Positions 31,547 to 40,017 of a stretch of DNA of 43,023 bases are shown piece after piece (position 1 is the first letter of the stretch; the number at the start of each line of letters is the position of its first letter). The DNA comes from Nitrosarchaeum sp. (lineage in GTDB: Archaea > Thermoproteota > Nitrososphaeria > Nitrososphaerales > Nitrosopumilaceae). Under the pieces are notes generated by a model. It was not told the DNA's origin and did no database searches. It saw only the letters and a program-made list of their open reading frames with translations. The stretch lies in assembly GCA_023264875.1 (NCBI GenBank), contig JAHFUX010000012.1:1-43023 (forward strand), written 5' to 3'. Position numbers and translations under genes: made by a program.

Positions 31547-32874
31547 CTGATTTACGAAATTATCTTTCACTAATAAGAAAGAGCGGTGATCTTAAAATTA
31601 TTAAAACAAAGGTTTCAACAAAATATGAAATTGCAGGAATCACTGCAAAAGTTGATGCTTCTAATGCAGTTTTATTTGAGAATATTGCAGAAAGTGATTT
31701 TAATTTAGTTGCTAATCTTGTTGGTACTAGAAAAAGATTTGCTCAAGCAATTAGAAGCACAGAAGAAAAAATACATGAAAATATGATCTCTGCCATTAAA
31801 AAAGCAAAAAAACCCAAAGTTGTTTCCTCTGGGAAATTCATGGAAAATAAATCAAGAAACATATCAATCATGCCTATTGTTACTCATTTTGAAAAAGAAT
31901 CTGGGCCTTTCATAACTTCTTCAATTGCATATGTCAAGAATCCTGAAACTGGAGAGCAAAACTCTTCATTTCATAGAATGATGCCAATTGATAAAACTCA
32001 TTTTTCAATTAGAATGGTTGAAGGAAGGCATTTACATCGATGTTTTATTGATGCAAAAGAACATCATGAAGATCTCAAAATTGCAGTAACTATAGGCGTA
32101 CACCCAGCAATATCAATTGCAGGTGCATATCAAGCTGAATGGGGCAAAGATGAAATTAATATTGCAAATTCTCTTTTAGGATGGAAACTCACTTTGGCTA
32201 AACTTCCTTACACAGGATTACATGTTCCTTCTGGAACTGAAATTGTAATGGAAGGAAAAATTCTACAAGATAAAACTCATCCAGAATGGATGGTAGAAAT
32301 GCTTCAAACTTATGATCATCATAGATTACAACCAGTTTTTGAGTTAGAATCTTTGTATTATAGAAATAACCCAATTTTTCATGATGTTCTTTCTGGGTTT
32401 TCAGAACACCGGTTATTAATGGGAATGCCAATTGAATCAAAATTAAATGGGGAATTGAAAAAAGTATTTCCTCAAACTAAACAGGTATCTATGACAAATG
32501 GTGGATGTAATTGGTTACATGCAGTAATTCAGATAAAAAAGAAAGCCAACTCTGATCCAAAAAAAATAATTAAAAAAACATTCGAATTACATCGTTCATT
32601 AAAACAAGTCACCGTTGTAGATGAAGACATTGATCCTAATAATGCGGAATCTGTTGAATATGCAATGGCAACAAGATTTCAAGCTGATAAAGATTTGATA
32701 GTAATAACAAATGTACGAGGTTCTAGCCTCGATCCTTCTAGTGATCAAAAGAAATTGAAGACTGCAAAAATTGGCATAGATGCAACAAGATCTCTTTTAA
32801 AACCCTCAGAGGGATTTGAATTAGCAAAAATCCCAAAAATCAACAAAATTAAACTAGAAAATTATTTCAAATAG
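31543..32874 (+). CDS. UbiD-family decarboxylase (prenylated-FMN dependent)
   Basis: A 443-aa UbiD-type enzyme. Visible motifs are NSSFHRMMPIDKTHFSIRMV (cofactor-binding Arg), AYQAEWGKDEINIANSLLG, VPSGTEIVMEGKI (catalytic acidic residues) and a C-terminal VDEDIDPNN segment. It needs prenylated FMN from a UbiX enzyme not seen here. In archaea, relatives decarboxylate trans-anhydromevalonate 5-phosphate in isoprenoid synthesis or act in quinone synthesis; which applies here is not decided. The start is a TTG overlapping the previous stop. Confidence 0.9.
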   Translation: MTDLRNYLSLIRKSGDLKIIKTKVSTKYEIAGITAKVDASNAVLFENIAESDFNLVANLVGTRKRFAQAIRSTEEKIHENMISAIKKAKKPKVVSSGKFMENKSRNISIMPIVTHFEKESGPFITSSIAYVKNPETGEQNSSFHRMMPIDKTHFSIRMVEGRHLHRCFIDAKEHHEDLKIAVTIGVHPAISIAGAYQAEWGKDEINIANSLLGWKLTLAKLPYTGLHVPSGTEIVMEGKILQDKTHPEWMVEMLQTYDHHRLQPVFELESLYYRNNPIFHDVLSGFSEHRLLMGMPIESKLNGELKKVFPQTKQVSMTNGGCNWLHAVIQIKKKANSDPKKIIKKTFELHRSLKQVTVVDEDIDPNNAESVEYAMATRFQADKDLIVITNVRGSSLDPSSDQKKLKTAKIGIDATRSLLKPSEGFELAKIPKINKIKLENYFK

Positions 32875-32951
32875 CAAATTAACGTATCGTAAAAAATCTA
32901 ATAACTGATTTTTATGGAACAGTTTAAGAGTATCAAAAATTATTGTTAATT

Positions 32952-33365
32952 ATGACCTCAGAAGAAAAATCAAATGAGTGGAATTCTCTTTGGCAAGAAT
33001 ATTCAAAATCGCTTGAAAACTGGAAAACTGTATTTGAGCAAATTCAAAATGCAACTAATGACATGCAAACCAAATTTAACGAGGTATGGGAAAAAGCTAT
33101 CAAGGAATCTAGTGTAGACACTATGAAGATATTTGGTGAAAATTGGCAAAAGTCTCTTAGTGATGCTGGAATGAAATCATTTAAAGAATTTGGAGATGCT
33201 TGGCAAAAATCTCTCAATGAAACTAACGCATCAACCTTCAAACAGTTTGCAGAAAATTGGCAAAAGACTCTAAATTCATCTGGGATGGAACACATGAAAG
33301 CTTATGGTGAAATGATGAAAAAATTTGCAGAAACATGGAATAACATGTGGCCTAAAATAACGTGA
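32952..33365 (+). CDS. Trp-rich amphipathic helical repeat protein (phasin-like), paralogue 1
   Basis: A 137-aa all-helical protein. It has repeats of about 22 residues built round FgenWQKSL and FGDAWQKSLNET (centred near residues 62, 84 and 106). The opening EWNSLWQEYSKSLENWK and QNATND recur in the protein at 34404-34877, so the two are paralogues. Repeated amphipathic helices suggest binding to lipid or polymer surfaces, as in phasins. Start taken at the ATG at 32952 rather than the TTG at 32943. Confidence 0.75.
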   Translation: MTSEEKSNEWNSLWQEYSKSLENWKTVFEQIQNATNDMQTKFNEVWEKAIKESSVDTMKIFGENWQKSLSDAGMKSFKEFGDAWQKSLNETNASTFKQFAENWQKTLNSSGMEHMKAYGEMMKKFAETWNNMWPKIT

Positions 33366-33481
33366 TAAATCATCAGCAAATTTTTCTTTCATTCTTTGTA
33401 ATAATATCATGATTAATAAAATCTAGAATATCTATTACAAAACAATATCCACGTTGTTAATTCTCAGATCTTTTTCCTTTA

Positions 33482-33859
33482 TTATTTTTTGTCAGAACTA
33501 ATTGCAAATTTTGACTGCTTCTTTAAATTTTGTGCAAGCTCTTTGAAAATTTCATTTACACTTACATCCACAAGATTTATTGTAGCATTTTCTATTACTA
33601 TTTGCTTCTCAAATTTTTCTTTTATTGCAAAAGATACTGATGACCAATGAAGTATTCCTTTCAATTGTTCTTCTACTGTAACATTTGTTGTTGGAAAATT
33701 AGAAGGAGAAAAAACAACTCCATTTGTCCATTGCATAGTTGGAATTGCACCCCCTGATGATCTAGTGCTAAATGCTATTTGTTTGACCCAATCATCGAAC
33801 TTGTATTCTATAACTTCATGAATTACTAGTTTCTTCCATGGTTCAATTGATATTTCCAT
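33482..33859 (-). CDS. Conserved-looking protein of unknown function
   Basis: A 125-aa protein, probably beta-rich in the first two thirds (EISIEPWKKLVIHEVIEYKF, TRSSGGAIPTMQWTNGVVFS) with a helical end (VNEIFKELAQNLKKQSKFA). No family is recognised. It lies between the two Trp-rich paralogues and is transcribed away from the downstream receiver gene. It may act with these proteins, but only position suggests it. Confidence 0.55.
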   Translation of the reverse strand: MEISIEPWKKLVIHEVIEYKFDDWVKQIAFSTRSSGGAIPTMQWTNGVVFSPSNFPTTNVTVEEQLKGILHWSSVSFAIKEKFEKQIVIENATINLVDVSVNEIFKELAQNLKKQSKFAISSDKK

Positions 33860-33973
33860 TTGAAAATGAATTTAATAAAACCAATTATAATCCTATTTTT
33901 TGTGCCTAGATTATGTGTAAGTATTCTTTGATACACTCATGCATCTAAATTCCTTAATTGTGTATTATGACGC

Positions 33974-34348
33974 ATGACTAGAACTATGATTGTCGATGAT
34001 TCTGAAGAATTACGTTTAGCAATGAAGGATTTTCTTTTGATACATAATCATAATGTTGTAGCTGAGGCAAGTGATGGTATTGAAGCAATTGAGAAATACC
34101 ATTCTGAAAAACCTGAACTTGTATTCTTAGATTTGACAATACCTAAACTTGATGGATTAAGTGTTTTAAAAAAAATTCGACTTCAAGATCCCGACTCTAA
34201 AATTATAGTTATAACTGGTAATGATGATATGAAAATTTTTGAAGAATGTACACGTTCAGGTGTTCTTGCATTTCTTATAAAACCATTTGATTTGAATGAT
34301 GTTTTATCTGCCATTTCCTTTTCAAAGGAACCCACCATTATGAAATGA
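33974..34348 (+). CDS. Stand-alone response-regulator receiver (CheY-like)
   Basis: A 124-aa single receiver domain. Acidic pocket VDDSEE, phospho-acceptor Asp in LVFLDLTIPKLDG, Thr in IVITGNDD, and Lys in FLIKPF. No output domain and no kinase nearby. It sits between the two Trp-rich helical genes. A second such receiver is at 16516. The start ATG at 33974 follows an out-of-frame ATG at 33968. Confidence 0.9.
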   Translation: MTRTMIVDDSEELRLAMKDFLLIHNHNVVAEASDGIEAIEKYHSEKPELVFLDLTIPKLDGLSVLKKIRLQDPDSKIIVITGNDDMKIFEECTRSGVLAFLIKPFDLNDVLSAISFSKEPTIMK

Positions 34349-34403
34349 TCTTACAAATACAAACATTGAATTTTTATTTATAATAATTTAAAAAATATTA
34401 AAG

Positions 34404-34877
34404 TTATGCGTGACTTGTTTGCCAAGTTTGATTGAACTGTTTTATGGCCTCTTGATACGCTTTAATTGAATCATCACCAGAAGTTTTTAGAAATTTTTCC
34501 CACTGTTCATTGAATTTTTTGATTGAATCGATGTTAGTTTCTTTAAATATATTTTCAATCATTTTTGTTTGTTGTTTTATGTATTCTGGACCTATTTCTT
34601 GCCAGGTATTTTCCCAACTTGAACTAACTTTTTTTAAGAGTTCTGTATCTGATTCTAAAGCTCTTTGACATGCATCATGATATGTCATCAATGTATCGTT
34701 TGTAGCTTTTTGCCACTGTGCAAGTGATTCTTTCCATACACTTAGAGCAGAATTGTATTCTTGCCACGCCTTTTCAAATTCTGGCTTATTTGATGAAGAT
34801 TTTGTTTGTTTTATTGGTTTAGAAACTAATTCCTTCACATGCTTCTTTTTTGGACTAGTTTTTTTCTTTATAGCCAT
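34404..34877 (-). CDS. Trp-rich amphipathic helical protein (phasin-like), paralogue 2
   Basis: A 157-aa protein with a Lys-rich N-terminal tail (AIKKKTSPKKKHVKELV) followed by helices clearly homologous to the gene at 32952. Matching parts are FEKAWQEYNSALSVWKESLA, QKATNDTLM, and FNEQWEKFLKTSGDDSIKAY. The basic tail is absent from paralogue 1 and could bind nucleic acid, as in phasins that link polymer granules to the nucleoid. Function is inferred from architecture only. Confidence 0.75.
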   Translation of the reverse strand: MAIKKKTSPKKKHVKELVSKPIKQTKSSSNKPEFEKAWQEYNSALSVWKESLAQWQKATNDTLMTYHDACQRALESDTELLKKVSSSWENTWQEIGPEYIKQQTKMIENIFKETNIDSIKKFNEQWEKFLKTSGDDSIKAYQEAIKQFNQTWQTSHA

Positions 34878-34944
34878 AAAATAGATTAAAAATAGTAGAT
34901 GTTAAAGTTTTCAATTATTCCAGAATATGAAAATTCATAATTAT

Positions 34945-35109
34945 CTATTTTTCTTTAAATTTTGATGCCTTGCTAAAATTTGATGCGTATTTTTCCTCCT
35001 TGTTCTTAAATAAATTATAATGATATTCACATAGATTTCTCGTTTCTTTAAATCCTATTTTTACTGATTGATTGGCTCTAATCTTACACTCTGATATACT
35101 ACATTTCAA
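34945..35109 (-). CDS. Small cysteine-rich, zinc-finger-like protein
   Basis: A 54-aa protein read from a TTG, with Cys/His pattern C-x4-C...C-x2-H (KCSISECKIR, ETRNLCEYHYNLF) and a charged, Lys-rich end. A TATA box (TTATATAAT, about 35141-35149) lies roughly 35 nt before the TTG. The pattern of paired Cys and the composition set it apart from the AT-rich surroundings. Likely a small zinc protein; function unknown. Confidence 0.6.
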   Translation of the reverse strand: MKCSISECKIRANQSVKIGFKETRNLCEYHYNLFKNKEEKYASNFSKASKFKEK

Positions 35110-35265
35110 TACTTTCTATGAATTTTATCTACTAATAAAATTATATAATTATCAACACTAAAAAATAATTTTGTTTTACTATTAAATGATAAACTAATTT
35201 CATTTGAATTAAACTGAATATCTACTTCATGTTATCTTTTTATGATTGTAAAATATTAAAAAATT

Positions 35266-35475
35266 ATGTCCGAAGATGAAAAAGGAAAACGATTCCTTGA
35301 ATTAATTGATCAACAAAATAATGTTCAATGGAGTATTATTACAAAATTGACTTTGCTAGTTAACTCTAAATGGAATTCTTCTCAATTACAAAATGAGATA
35401 GAATTACTTATCGAAACACATTCTAAAATTACAAAAGAACTAAACAGTCTAGATGAAAATAGCAGTATCTTATAA
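35266..35475 (+). CDS. Small helical protein of unknown function
   Basis: A 69-aa protein predicted as two helices (KGKRFLELIDQQNNVQWSII, QLQNEIELLIETHSKITKEL). No family is recognised and there are no membrane or cysteine features. Its 3' end overlaps the convergent heme O synthase gene by 6 nt. Confidence 0.55.
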   Translation: MSEDEKGKRFLELIDQQNNVQWSIITKLTLLVNSKWNSSQLQNEIELLIETHSKITKELNSLDENSSIL

Positions 35476-36399
35476 TGCTGAATCTACCATTAACGCTATG
35501 AACAAAACTGCCAAATAAGGACTAGAAAACTTAAACAATGTCCACGATGCTTTTTCCATAGGTTTTGCAATTACCCATGCTGATAATATGATCATTAAAG
35601 CACCGGATGCTATTGCAGTCCATAAATAAACTGAACCAACCATTGATTCCCCACTTTCAGTTGTTAAAAAGAATGGCGCAATTGAAAATAATACCATTAC
35701 AAAAGTTGAACCAGCAATTGCTCTTGCTGATGTTTTCTCGGATTGTACAGCTGTTAACATTGGAACATTAACTTTGTTGTAATCTTCTTTGAAATGTAAA
35801 GTTAAAGCCCAAATATGCATTGGAATCCAAATAAACACAAGTCCTGCCATTGCCAAACCCATTGTCCACAAATCTGTCGTAGTAACAGCCACCCATCCTA
35901 TCATTGGAGGAGCCCCTCCGCATAAGCCACCTAAAATTATGTTAGTTCTAGAATTTCGTTTTAACATGTATGAATAAACAATAATGTTGTTTAGTAAACC
36001 AAATGCAATAAAGGCTGTTGCCCAAATACCTTGTTCTAAAGTAGTTGTAAATGAGATTCCAAATGCTAACACTAGAGAAATTCCAGCTAATGCAAGACCA
36101 AAGTTTCTAGCTTTTTCAGCAGGATAAATCCTTTTTGATGGAAGTGGCCTGTTTTTTGTTCTCTCCATTATTGCATCTATATCCCTATCATGATAATTGG
36201 TTAGAGTATTAGCTGCAGCAGATCCAGCAGCAACAGAGAATAACATCAATACCCATGTTGCAGGAGAAATTTCAATATTGTAAATATTGGATGCAGTTAA
36301 TGTTGCTCCAAATGCAGTAAAAACTAGTAAATACCAAATTTTTGGTTTTGTTAACTCATAATATACTGCAACACGAGATTCTGTTTTCTGTTTTTGCAA
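35470..36399 (-). CDS. ctaB: Protoheme IX farnesyltransferase (heme O synthase)
   Basis: Membrane prenyltransferase making heme O, the precursor of heme A for oxygen-reducing terminal oxidases. The 309-aa protein has about eight or nine helices. The first aspartate motif is NYHDRDIDAIMERTKNRPLP; LGGLCGGAPPMIGW and the HFKEDYNKVNVPML loop follow, all typical of CtaB/CyoE. The Lrp gene ends 2 nt before it, so they form one operon. It fits an aerobic organism with a heme-copper oxidase. Confidence 0.95.
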   Translation of the reverse strand: MQKQKTESRVAVYYELTKPKIWYLLVFTAFGATLTASNIYNIEISPATWVLMLFSVAAGSAAANTLTNYHDRDIDAIMERTKNRPLPSKRIYPAEKARNFGLALAGISLVLAFGISFTTTLEQGIWATAFIAFGLLNNIIVYSYMLKRNSRTNIILGGLCGGAPPMIGWVAVTTTDLWTMGLAMAGLVFIWIPMHIWALTLHFKEDYNKVNVPMLTAVQSEKTSARAIAGSTFVMVLFSIAPFFLTTESGESMVGSVYLWTAIASGALMIILSAWVIAKPMEKASWTLFKFSSPYLAVLFIALMVDSAL

Positions 36400-36401
36400 T
36401 G

Positions 36402-36869
36402 CTAATCGCTATCCTTTAATGACTTATATGGCATTGCTTTTGCACGAGACTTCATTTCGATAAATGACTCTGATGACTGTATCCCTTCAATTCGTCCAAT
36501 TTTTTCAGATACCATTTTGTGCATCTGATCCAACGATTTTGCATACATGGTTACTAAGATATCAAACCTTCCTGTAACTTCTGCAATTTCTCTTACTCCA
36601 TCTATTTTGAATAGTTCTTCAATTATATGATCTCGTTGTTTTGTATCCATGTTTATTCCTGTTAATGCCTTTACATTGTAACCAAGCTCTGCATCATTTA
36701 CAACAATTGTAAAACGTTCAATTAATTTTCGTTTTACTAGACGTTTAATTCTCGAGTATACCACTGATGAATTAACATTAATTTTTTTCGATAATCTTGG
36801 AACGGAAATTGATGCATCATTAGATAATTCTGATAAAATTTGTAAATCTAATTCATCAACTTTTACCAT
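36402..36869 (-). CDS. Lrp/AsnC-family transcription regulator
   Basis: A 155-aa protein with an N-terminal HTH (LDLQILSELSNDASISVPRL, VNSSVVYSRIKRLVKRKLI) and a C-terminal RAM/ligand domain (YNVKALTGINMDTKQRDHII, TGRFDILVTMYAKSLDQMHK). It is the first gene before ctaB and probably controls it together with itself. An inverted repeat sits over its likely transcription start (36877-36902). Ligands of such regulators are often amino acids; the ligand here is unknown. Confidence 0.92.
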   Translation of the reverse strand: MVKVDELDLQILSELSNDASISVPRLSKKINVNSSVVYSRIKRLVKRKLIERFTIVVNDAELGYNVKALTGINMDTKQRDHIIEELFKIDGVREIAEVTGRFDILVTMYAKSLDQMHKMVSEKIGRIEGIQSSESFIEMKSRAKAMPYKSLKDSD

Positions 36870-36876
36870 TTAAAAC

Positions 36877-36912
36877 ATCCAGAACGATCTAGATTTCTGG
36901 ATCTTATAAAGT
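36877..36912. promoter_or_regulatory. Lrp promoter with inverted-repeat operator
   Basis: Arms ATCCAGAA (36877-36884) and TTCTGGAT (36895-36902) are exact inverted repeats with a 10-bp spacer that itself contains ATCTAGAT. On the minus strand a TATA box (CTTTATAAG) lies just upstream (about 36903-36911), so the repeat covers the transcription start of the Lrp gene. This is the classic layout of negative autoregulation. Confidence 0.55.
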
Positions 36913-36940
36913 TATTATTGTAAAAATTACAAAAAATAGT

Positions 36941-38023
36941 CTAAATTTTACCTTTTTTGTAAAGCATCTCTGCTAACAAAACAGCACCTTTTGCTGATCC
37001 CATTTTTTTATTATGTGAGAATAACACATACTTTAAACCATGATCAAACAATTCTTCTTTCTCAACTCTTCCAATTGTTGTCGTCATGCCATCACCTACA
37101 CTACGTTCCATTCTTGGTTGAGGTCGTGTTGGATCTTCATGAAATGCATAATATTTCTCAGGAGATGATGGAAGACCTGATATGGTACTCTCTTTATTGG
37201 CATCATCATAGACTTGTTTTGCAATTTGTGAGTTTATTTCTTTTTCAGTTTCTACAAAAACTGATTCTGTATGACCATCAATTACTGGAACTCTGGTACA
37301 CGTACAACTTACTCTGATATTTGCATCTTCAATTTTTCCATTCTTTAATTTACCAAGAATCTTTCTAGTTTCAATTCTTACTTTTTCTTCCTCTTTTGCA
37401 ATATATGGTATTATATTGTCAGTAATGTTCATTGCAGAAACACCAGGAGTACGACCAGCACCAGATATTGCTTGCATCGAAGTCATCATCACCTTTTTTG
37501 CACCGTATTTTTCATAAAGTGGTTTTAAAGTAATTGCTAAACCTGTAGTAGTGCAATTTGGGAGTGGTGCAACCCAACCCTTCCAATTTCTATTTTTCTT
37601 TTGTATCTCTAATAATTCTGATTGTTCATCATTGATTCCAGGAATTAAAATAGGTACATCTTCTTCATAACGATAAGCAGAACTAGTTGAAATTACTGGT
37701 ACTTCTGCTGCAATCTTGGTCTCAATGTCTCTAGCTGCATTTGATTCAACTGCCGAGAATACTAAATCTAATTGTGACAAATCTAATTCATCAGTATTTT
37801 TTACAGTCATCTCTTTAATGTACTCTGGAATTTGACCATCTACTTCCCAAGATATTATTCCACTATTGGGATCTTTAATGGCATCAAGATATTTTTTCCC
37901 GGCAGAGCGCTCAGATGCTGCAATCTGTATAACTTCAAACCAAGGATGATTATTTAGTGATTGTACAAATTCTTGTCCTACAGAACCTGTAACCCCTACA
38001 ATTGCCACTCGCTTCTTGTCCAT
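36941..38023 (-). CDS. asd: Aspartate-semialdehyde dehydrogenase
   Basis: Reduces aspartyl phosphate to the semialdehyde for lysine, threonine and methionine synthesis. The 360-aa protein has a Rossmann motif IVGVTGSVGQEF, catalytic Cys157 (PLPNCTTTGLA), SGAGRTPGVSAMN and VIDGHTESVFVE (His). It is the archaeal/fungal type. Malonyl-CoA reductase of Sulfolobus is a close relative, so a role in the hydroxypropionate/hydroxybutyrate carbon cycle cannot be excluded from sequence. No lysine or threonine genes are adjacent. Confidence 0.9.
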   Translation of the reverse strand: MDKKRVAIVGVTGSVGQEFVQSLNNHPWFEVIQIAASERSAGKKYLDAIKDPNSGIISWEVDGQIPEYIKEMTVKNTDELDLSQLDLVFSAVESNAARDIETKIAAEVPVISTSSAYRYEEDVPILIPGINDEQSELLEIQKKNRNWKGWVAPLPNCTTTGLAITLKPLYEKYGAKKVMMTSMQAISGAGRTPGVSAMNITDNIIPYIAKEEEKVRIETRKILGKLKNGKIEDANIRVSCTCTRVPVIDGHTESVFVETEKEINSQIAKQVYDDANKESTISGLPSSPEKYYAFHEDPTRPQPRMERSVGDGMTTTIGRVEKEELFDHGLKYVLFSHNKKMGSAKGAVLLAEMLYKKGKI

Positions 38024-38107
38024 GATCTAAAAAATCTTTTATTCAATTAATAATCGTTTTCTGAATTTGACCAAAACATACTATATCAGCACAGGTTATT
38101 TCAAATT

Positions 38108-39181
38108 ATGAGGGTAAATCCAAACCTATCTGTACATAAGCGAATTTCTCATGGAGGACCTTTCTCAATAACACATCCAAGTCCTGATATTTTGGATTTT
38201 AGCTCAAACATCAATCCTATGGGCACTTCTTCACTGGTGCGTAAAACCATAAAAAATCAGTTAGATACAATCCAAATTTATCCTGATTCAGAATCTACTC
38301 AACTTAGAAAAAATCTTCAGCACTATACCGAAATCCCATATTCTCAAATTGTGGTGGGAAATGGTGCTACAGAAATTATCTATAATTTCTGTCAAGCCTT
38401 TTTATCAAATAAAACACTCGTTTTGATTCCAATTCCAACTTTTGGCGAATATGAGTCTGCAGCAAAACTCAGCGGTGCCAAAGTTTCATTTTTTAAAACA
38501 ATGAATTTAGAAAAAGACGTTGATGACTTTATCTCCAAGCTTCCAAATAATGGTTGTATCTTTATTTGTAATCCAAATAATCCAACAGGTAATCTAATTT
38601 CTAAAAAAACTTTACAAAAGATAATCATATCAGCAAATAAAAAGAAAACTTTGGTGTTCATTGATGAATGCTTTATTGAATTAGTACCAGATCATGATGA
38701 ATCAATTATTAAATTCATAAAAAAATATAACAATTTATTCATTTTACGCTCTTTAACAAAATCATTTGCTCTAGCTGGTCTACGAATTGGTTATGGTATA
38801 GGTTCACAACAAATGATTTCTGTTTTAAACAAAATCAAAATTCCTTGGAATGTTTCAGGATTAGCACAACAAGCAGCATCTGCTTCTCTTTTGCATTCAT
38901 TTTATTTAACCAAAGTAAAAAAAATGATTAAAAAAGAATCATGTTATCTAATTAATTATATTTCTAAACTAAAAAATTTTCAATGTAATGCTACTTCGAC
39001 AAATTTTATTTTAATAAAAACAAAAATTAAATCAAAAACATTACAAAAAAAATTACTTGAAAAGAAAATTCTAATTCGTGATTGTAGTACAATTCGTGGC
39101 TTAAATAATAATTACATTCGGATTGCTGTAAAGACAAGAAAAGAAAATGAAAAATTAATCAAAGCTTTGGAGAAATTATGA
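38108..39181 (+). CDS. cobD: Threonine-phosphate decarboxylase (CobD-type aminotransferase fold)
   Basis: PLP enzyme making aminopropanol phosphate, the linker of the cobalamin nucleotide loop. The 357-aa protein belongs to the histidinol-phosphate aminotransferase group. It has the HGG near the start (KRISHGGPF) typical of CobD, FICNPNNPTG, and PLP lysine Lys218 (RSLTKSFALAGLRIGYG). The cobalamin operon context decides for CobD over HisC. It overlaps the cobQ-like gene by 4 nt (ATGA). First gene of a five-gene operon. Confidence 0.85.
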   Translation: MRVNPNLSVHKRISHGGPFSITHPSPDILDFSSNINPMGTSSLVRKTIKNQLDTIQIYPDSESTQLRKNLQHYTEIPYSQIVVGNGATEIIYNFCQAFLSNKTLVLIPIPTFGEYESAAKLSGAKVSFFKTMNLEKDVDDFISKLPNNGCIFICNPNNPTGNLISKKTLQKIIISANKKKTLVFIDECFIELVPDHDESIIKFIKKYNNLFILRSLTKSFALAGLRIGYGIGSQQMISVLNKIKIPWNVSGLAQQAASASLLHSFYLTKVKKMIKKESCYLINYISKLKNFQCNATSTNFILIKTKIKSKTLQKKLLEKKILIRDCSTIRGLNNNYIRIAVKTRKENEKLIKALEKL

Positions 39182-40017
39182 AATCATTAATGATTCAAGG
39201 CACATCATCAGGATCTGGCAAAACAACACTAGTTACAGCGCTCTGTAGAATTTTTTCAGATAAGGGATTTTCAGTAGCACCATTTAAATCTCAAAATATG
39301 TCAAATTACGCCTACAAAACAAAAGATTTTGAAATATCTAGAGCACAAGCCATACAAGCAATAGCTGCTAGATGTGAAATAACCCCTGATCTAAATCCAA
39401 TTCTTCTAAAACCACTTGGTAATTACTATAGCAATGTATACCTTAATGGAAAAATGTTCAAGAAAATGCATGCCACTGAATATTACCAAAAATTCGTACA
39501 AACTCGGGGACTGAATATTGCTACAAAATCACTTAAGTCTCTTCAAAAAAATTATGATCTTATTATTTTGGAAGGAGCTGGCTCGCCAACTGAAATTAAT
39601 TTAAAAAAATCTGACATAGCAAATATGAAAATGGCAGAAATAGATAATTCTTCAGTATTACTAATTACTGATATCGATAGAGGAGGTTCATTTGCCAGTA
39701 TTGTAGGTACTATGTCACTTTTAGATAAAAGACATCAAAAACTAATCAAAGGTTTTGTTATCAATAAATTTCGAGGCGATATCAATATTCTTAAACCTGG
39801 TTTTAAAAAAATTAAAGAGATAACAAAACGTCCAGTATTAGGTACAATACCAATGATTGACTTTGATCTACCTGAAGAAGATTCATTGGGTGGCAAAGCA
39901 AAGAATATCACTTGGAATAAGAAAAATCTGGACAAAATAGAAAGTGAGATTGACAAGCTTAGCAAATTAGTAAATTCAAATTTGAATATTAAAGAAATAG
40001 AGAAGATGATAAGTTGA
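39178..40017 (+). CDS. cobQ: Cobyric acid synthase-like protein lacking the glutaminase domain
   Basis: CobQ normally amidates cobyrinic acid diamide with glutamine. This protein has only the ATP-binding (BioD-like) half: P-loop MIQGTSSGSGKTTLVTA, APFKSQNMSNYAYKT, DLIILEGAGSPTEINL, TDIDRGGSFASIVGT and GFVINKFRGD. It stops at 279 aa, after LPEEDSLGG, where CobQ (about 480-500 aa) would continue into its Cys-His glutaminase domain. The next gene begins within the last codons (4-nt overlap), so no displaced remnant is present. It could use free ammonia or a separate glutaminase subunit. Confidence 0.82.
   Translation: MKSLMIQGTSSGSGKTTLVTALCRIFSDKGFSVAPFKSQNMSNYAYKTKDFEISRAQAIQAIAARCEITPDLNPILLKPLGNYYSNVYLNGKMFKKMHATEYYQKFVQTRGLNIATKSLKSLQKNYDLIILEGAGSPTEINLKKSDIANMKMAEIDNSSVLLITDIDRGGSFASIVGTMSLLDKRHQKLIKGFVINKFRGDINILKPGFKKIKEITKRPVLGTIPMIDFDLPEEDSLGGKAKNITWNKKNLDKIESEIDKLSKLVNSNLNIKEIEKMIS

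Noticed and set aside
38108-39181. Aminotransferase considered as histidinol-phosphate aminotransferase (HisC)
   Set aside because: The HGG motif near the N-terminus and the overlap with cobalamin genes favour CobD.
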